Shown: piece after piece, positions 23,061 to 25,244 of the stretch
Layout of the letters: every line of letters starts with the position of its first letter
How positions within the stretch are numbered: the first letter of the stretch is position 1
Source of the DNA: Dorea sp.
GTDB taxonomy: Bacteria; Bacillota_A; Clostridia; Lachnospirales; Lachnospiraceae
Length of the DNA stretch: 25,244 nucleotides
Assembly: GCA_016295505.1 (NCBI GenBank)
Contig: JAEDLC010000016.1
Span: forward strand, 1-25,244
Direction: 5' to 3'
Made by a program: the position numbers and the translations under genes
Notes under the pieces: model-generated
What the model saw: only the letters and a program-made list of their open reading frames with translations
Databases searched by the model: none
What the model was told of the DNA's origin: nothing

Positions 23061-23150
23061 TTCCCTACGTTGGCATTATCCAAATCAGGTCTATGGGTCA
23101 AGGCACATTCAGCCTACTCTCAGCCGGATCATGTACCGGCTCCCCGTTCT
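23061..23150 (-). ncRNA. TPP (thiamine pyrophosphate) riboswitch
   Basis: On the minus strand the conserved aptamer is clear: ACGGGGAGCC near the start, GGCTGAGAGTAGGC, then TTGACCCATAGACCTGATTT, GGATAATGCCAACGTAGGGAA at the end. These are the THI-box segments of the TPP aptamer: P2-P3 with CTGAGA, and the P4-P5 segment with ACCTGA and GGATAAT. It is followed by the terminator hairpin at 23011-23043, so TPP binding should stop transcription before thiM. Confidence 0.96.
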
Positions 23151-23168
23151 GGTTCATATACAGTATTC

Positions 23169-23196
23169 ATTATACTACTTCTGAGACATTTTGCAA
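23169..23196 (-). promoter_or_regulatory. Thiamine operon promoter
   Basis: On the minus strand TTGCAA (23191-23196), 16 bases, then TATAAT (23169-23174). It lies immediately after the MATE gene stop and about 20 bases before the riboswitch. Confidence 0.75.
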
Positions 23197-23198
23197 AT

Positions 23199-24587
23199 TC
23201 ATTCTGATATTTCTTTCGAATTTAGCGTTTCGCGGTTTTCTGTTTTTATTTTTCTCGTCCGGATAAAATAATAAACAATCAGCAGTATCATGGATGCGAT
23301 TCCGGAGATCGGATAAGAGAGCATCACAACCTCCAGCGTATGATGCTTTGGAAGCACCAGAAGTATCCACGGAACACGCACCAGGAAAACACCCGCCAGA
23401 TTGATGGCAGTCGGTATCGCTGCATCCCCCAGTCCTCTGAGCGCCCCTGAAGGGATCTCCATAAACACAAATAAAATATATATCGGGACAAGGTAATGAA
23501 TCATATATACACCGATATCAATCACATTTCCATCCGTTACAAACAGATGGAACATCGGCCGGCAGAACCAGAGGAGCATCATCTGTGCCGCACCGCAGAC
23601 GATCAGCGCCAGACCCAGGCATATTTTTATACTTTGGAAGACACGTTTCATCTTTCCCGCTCCATAATTCTGCCCCACAAACGTTGTGACAGTCGCTCCA
23701 AATGCGCTGCAGACCGTCCAGAAGATCATATCCATCTTATTATATGCGGCCCATGCCGCTGCTGTATCCGTTCCAAAACTGTTGATAGCAGTCTGCAATA
23801 TGATGCCGGTTACCCCGGAAATACAAAACTGCAGCCCTCCCGGAAGTCCTACCCGAAGTTCTTCCCATAAAATTTTCCTGTCAATCCCGATCCTTGCCGG
23901 TACCAGTTTCATATCAGGATAAGAATTCATCAGTGTGTTCGCAACAATCAACGCACAGACAGCCTGTGATATGACAGTTGCAATCGCCGCTCCTGCAATC
24001 CCCAACTGAAAAAACACTACAAAAACTACATCCAGCACAACATTCAGCACACTACAGACGATCAGATAGTAAAGCGGACGTCTGGAATCACCGACGGCTC
24101 TCATGATTGCTGACCCCATGTTGTATGTGAGCGTCGCAATCAATCCCAGAAAATAGATTCTGAGATATATAATCGAGTCCGTCATCACATCGCCCGGTGT
24201 CTTCATTACTTCAAGAATCCATGGCGTGATACACCAGCCAATCACCGCCAGCATCATGCTGATCACGATTGAAAATGCATATGCTGTATGCAGACTTTTA
24301 TGTAGTTTTTCCAGATTTTTTGCTCCAAAGTACTGAGAGATGATCACTCCTGCACCGGTAGAAAGTCCACTGAAAAAGTATACTACAATGTTCGTAAGCA
24401 TTGCAGCCGATCCCCCTACACTGGCCAGAGCCTGTTTCCCCACAAACCGGCCAACAATTGCTGCATCCGCCACATTGTATAACTGTTGAAAAACCGTTCC
24501 CAACGCAATCGGAATAAAGAAAATCAAAACCTGTTTCCAGATTACTCCTTCTGTGATCGGGTTAGTTTGTGATAATTGTTTTTTCAC
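23199..24587 (-). CDS. MATE-family multidrug / cation antiporter
   Basis: 462 residues, the usual length, with about 12 membrane segments in two related halves. The N-terminus TEGVIWKQVLIFFIPIALGT and the VFQQLYNVADAAIVGRFVG helix are typical of DinF/NorM-type Firmicute MATE proteins, and the second half repeats the pattern (ELRVGLPGGLQFCISGVTGI). They export drugs or metabolites using Na+ or H+ gradients; the substrate is not predictable. The start is a GTG at 24587 with AAGGAAAG about 11 bases upstream. It follows the GreA-family gene by 30 bases, so they may be co-transcribed. No terminator is seen before the thiamine promoter. Confidence 0.92.
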   Translation of the reverse strand: MKKQLSQTNPITEGVIWKQVLIFFIPIALGTVFQQLYNVADAAIVGRFVGKQALASVGGSAAMLTNIVVYFFSGLSTGAGVIISQYFGAKNLEKLHKSLHTAYAFSIVISMMLAVIGWCITPWILEVMKTPGDVMTDSIIYLRIYFLGLIATLTYNMGSAIMRAVGDSRRPLYYLIVCSVLNVVLDVVFVVFFQLGIAGAAIATVISQAVCALIVANTLMNSYPDMKLVPARIGIDRKILWEELRVGLPGGLQFCISGVTGIILQTAINSFGTDTAAAWAAYNKMDMIFWTVCSAFGATVTTFVGQNYGAGKMKRVFQSIKICLGLALIVCGAAQMMLLWFCRPMFHLFVTDGNVIDIGVYMIHYLVPIYILFVFMEIPSGALRGLGDAAIPTAINLAGVFLVRVPWILLVLPKHHTLEVVMLSYPISGIASMILLIVYYFIRTRKIKTENRETLNSKEISE

Positions 24588-24617
24588 TTTATTTTCTTTC
24601 CTTTTCTTTTTTACATA

Positions 24618-25121
24618 CTAATATTTTCTGATCGTATCGTTCGAATCATCCGTAGATTTATCAATCCGCTTAATAGTCACATAATATCCGTCATTTCCAT
24701 TTGTGTTCACAAACACACGGTCTCCGACTTTATGTCCCTTGATTGCCTTCCCAAGCGGGGACTCAATACTTATGAGCCCCTGCAGCGAGTTTCCCCGAAT
24801 ACTCGTTACCAGACGATAGGTTTCCAGTTCATCATCATCTTCAAAATACACATCAACCGTATTATTAATTCCAACCTCATCCGCGTTGGAGACATCCGAC
24901 ACAATCTTCGCATTCTTCAGCATTTTTTCCAGATAACGAATCCGGCTCTCATTCCGGTTCTTATCCTGTTTTGCAGCCTTATATTCAAAATTTTCACTCA
25001 GATCCCCCTGCGCTCTGGCTTCTTTCACAGCCTCAAGCTCTCTTTTGCGGACTACAAGCTTACGATATTCAATCTCTTCCTTGATTTTCTCCACATCACT
25101 TTTTGTTAATTGTTCACCCAT
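24618..25121 (-). CDS. GreA/GreB-family transcription elongation factor
   Basis: 167 residues from the ATG at 25121 (GGGAG 8 bases upstream; a GTG at 25130 lies too close to it). The N-terminal coiled coil (LTKSDVEKIKEEIEYRKLVV onward) ends in the acidic tip signature ARAQGDLSENFEYKAAKQ, which enters the secondary channel of RNA polymerase and rescues backtracked complexes by stimulating RNA cleavage. The C-terminal FKBP-like domain (about 85-160) carries ISIESPLGKAIKGHKVGDRV. The acidic segment YFEDDDELETY is a little unusual. It could be GreA proper or a GreA paralog. Confidence 0.9.
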   Translation of the reverse strand: MGEQLTKSDVEKIKEEIEYRKLVVRKRELEAVKEARAQGDLSENFEYKAAKQDKNRNESRIRYLEKMLKNAKIVSDVSNADEVGINNTVDVYFEDDDELETYRLVTSIRGNSLQGLISIESPLGKAIKGHKVGDRVFVNTNGNDGYYVTIKRIDKSTDDSNDTIRKY

Positions 25122-25142
25122 AACATACACTCCCTTGTCTGA

Positions 25143-25171
25143 ATCATAGTATTGTCTGTTGGATATTGTAA
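25143..25171 (-). promoter_or_regulatory. Possible promoter of the GreA-family gene
   Basis: On the minus strand TTACAA (25166-25171), 17 bases, then TATGAT (25143-25148). The -10 box is good, the -35 weak. Confidence 0.45.
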
Positions 25172-25180
25172 CTCAGGCGG

Positions 25181-25244
25181 GGTGAAATTGTCTATGGGGA
25201 CGGAGGATTTTTAAAAATCCTCCGTCCCCATAGACAATTTCACC
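25181..25244. repeat. Perfect 64-base palindrome at the window edge
   Basis: GGTGAAATTGTCTATGGGGA with the next 12 bases (25181-25212) is exactly complementary to 25213-25244, with no loop. The centre is GGATTTTTAAAAATCC and each arm carries a GGGGACGGAGG segment. Palindromes with GGGGACGG/CCGTCCCC arms are common in Clostridia as interspersed REP-like repeats and ends of small mobile elements. No transposase gene is in view. It lies upstream of the GreA-family promoter and may continue beyond the window. Confidence 0.8.

Overview
The window looks like chromosomal DNA from a gut Lachnospiraceae bacterium (Blautia, Dorea, Mediterraneibacter or a close relative). The evidence is low-to-moderate GC, strong AGGAGG-type ribosome sites, Firmicute families (YitT, DUF3169, CytX, HrcA/CIRCE control) and the gene order secG-rnr-smpB. 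Species cannot be fixed from the sequence alone. Nearly all genes lie on the minus strand; the exceptions are hsp20 and a yitT-type gene.

Left part (1-8160) is the accessory region. It starts with a cut gene and a LysR regulator. A CIRCE-controlled hsp20 on the plus strand follows. Next come two copies of a leader-plus-nuclease module. Each copy has a tandem array of four 52-base units directly upstream of a gene start. One copy (about 2510-3580) keeps a complete gene with PD-(D/E)XK nuclease features; the other (about 1881-2237) has lost almost all of its gene. An XRE regulator and DUF3169 membrane protein pair with a palindromic operator comes next, then a zinc-repeat/AP2 protein. The region ends in the decayed remains of a radical SAM / HprK-like kinase / PqqD peptide-maturation cluster. 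In that remnant the radical SAM gene has lost its 5' part at a junction with a serine recombinase gene, and the kinase gene carries a frameshift.

Middle part (8184-15782) is housekeeping: secG, rnr (RNase R), smpB, a small conserved protein and a zinc-ribbon membrane protein read in one direction as a probable transcription unit; then enolase, a divergent yitT-type gene, and glmM.

Right part (15981-25130) is metabolism and transport. A stand-alone AICAR transformylase and a PurO-type IMP cyclohydrolase together replace the usual fused PurH. A DUF3841 protein follows. A TPP-riboswitch operon (thiM-thiE-HAD phosphatase-thiD-cytX) covers thiamine salvage. A MATE exporter and a GreA-family factor come last, and the window ends on a perfect 64-base palindrome.

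The most unusual structure is the leader array before the nuclease-like gene. The 52-base period is not a multiple of three, so the reading frame rotates from unit to unit. Two small ORFs in the array are linked by an ATGA overlap, and the second ends 4 bases before the nuclease start codon.
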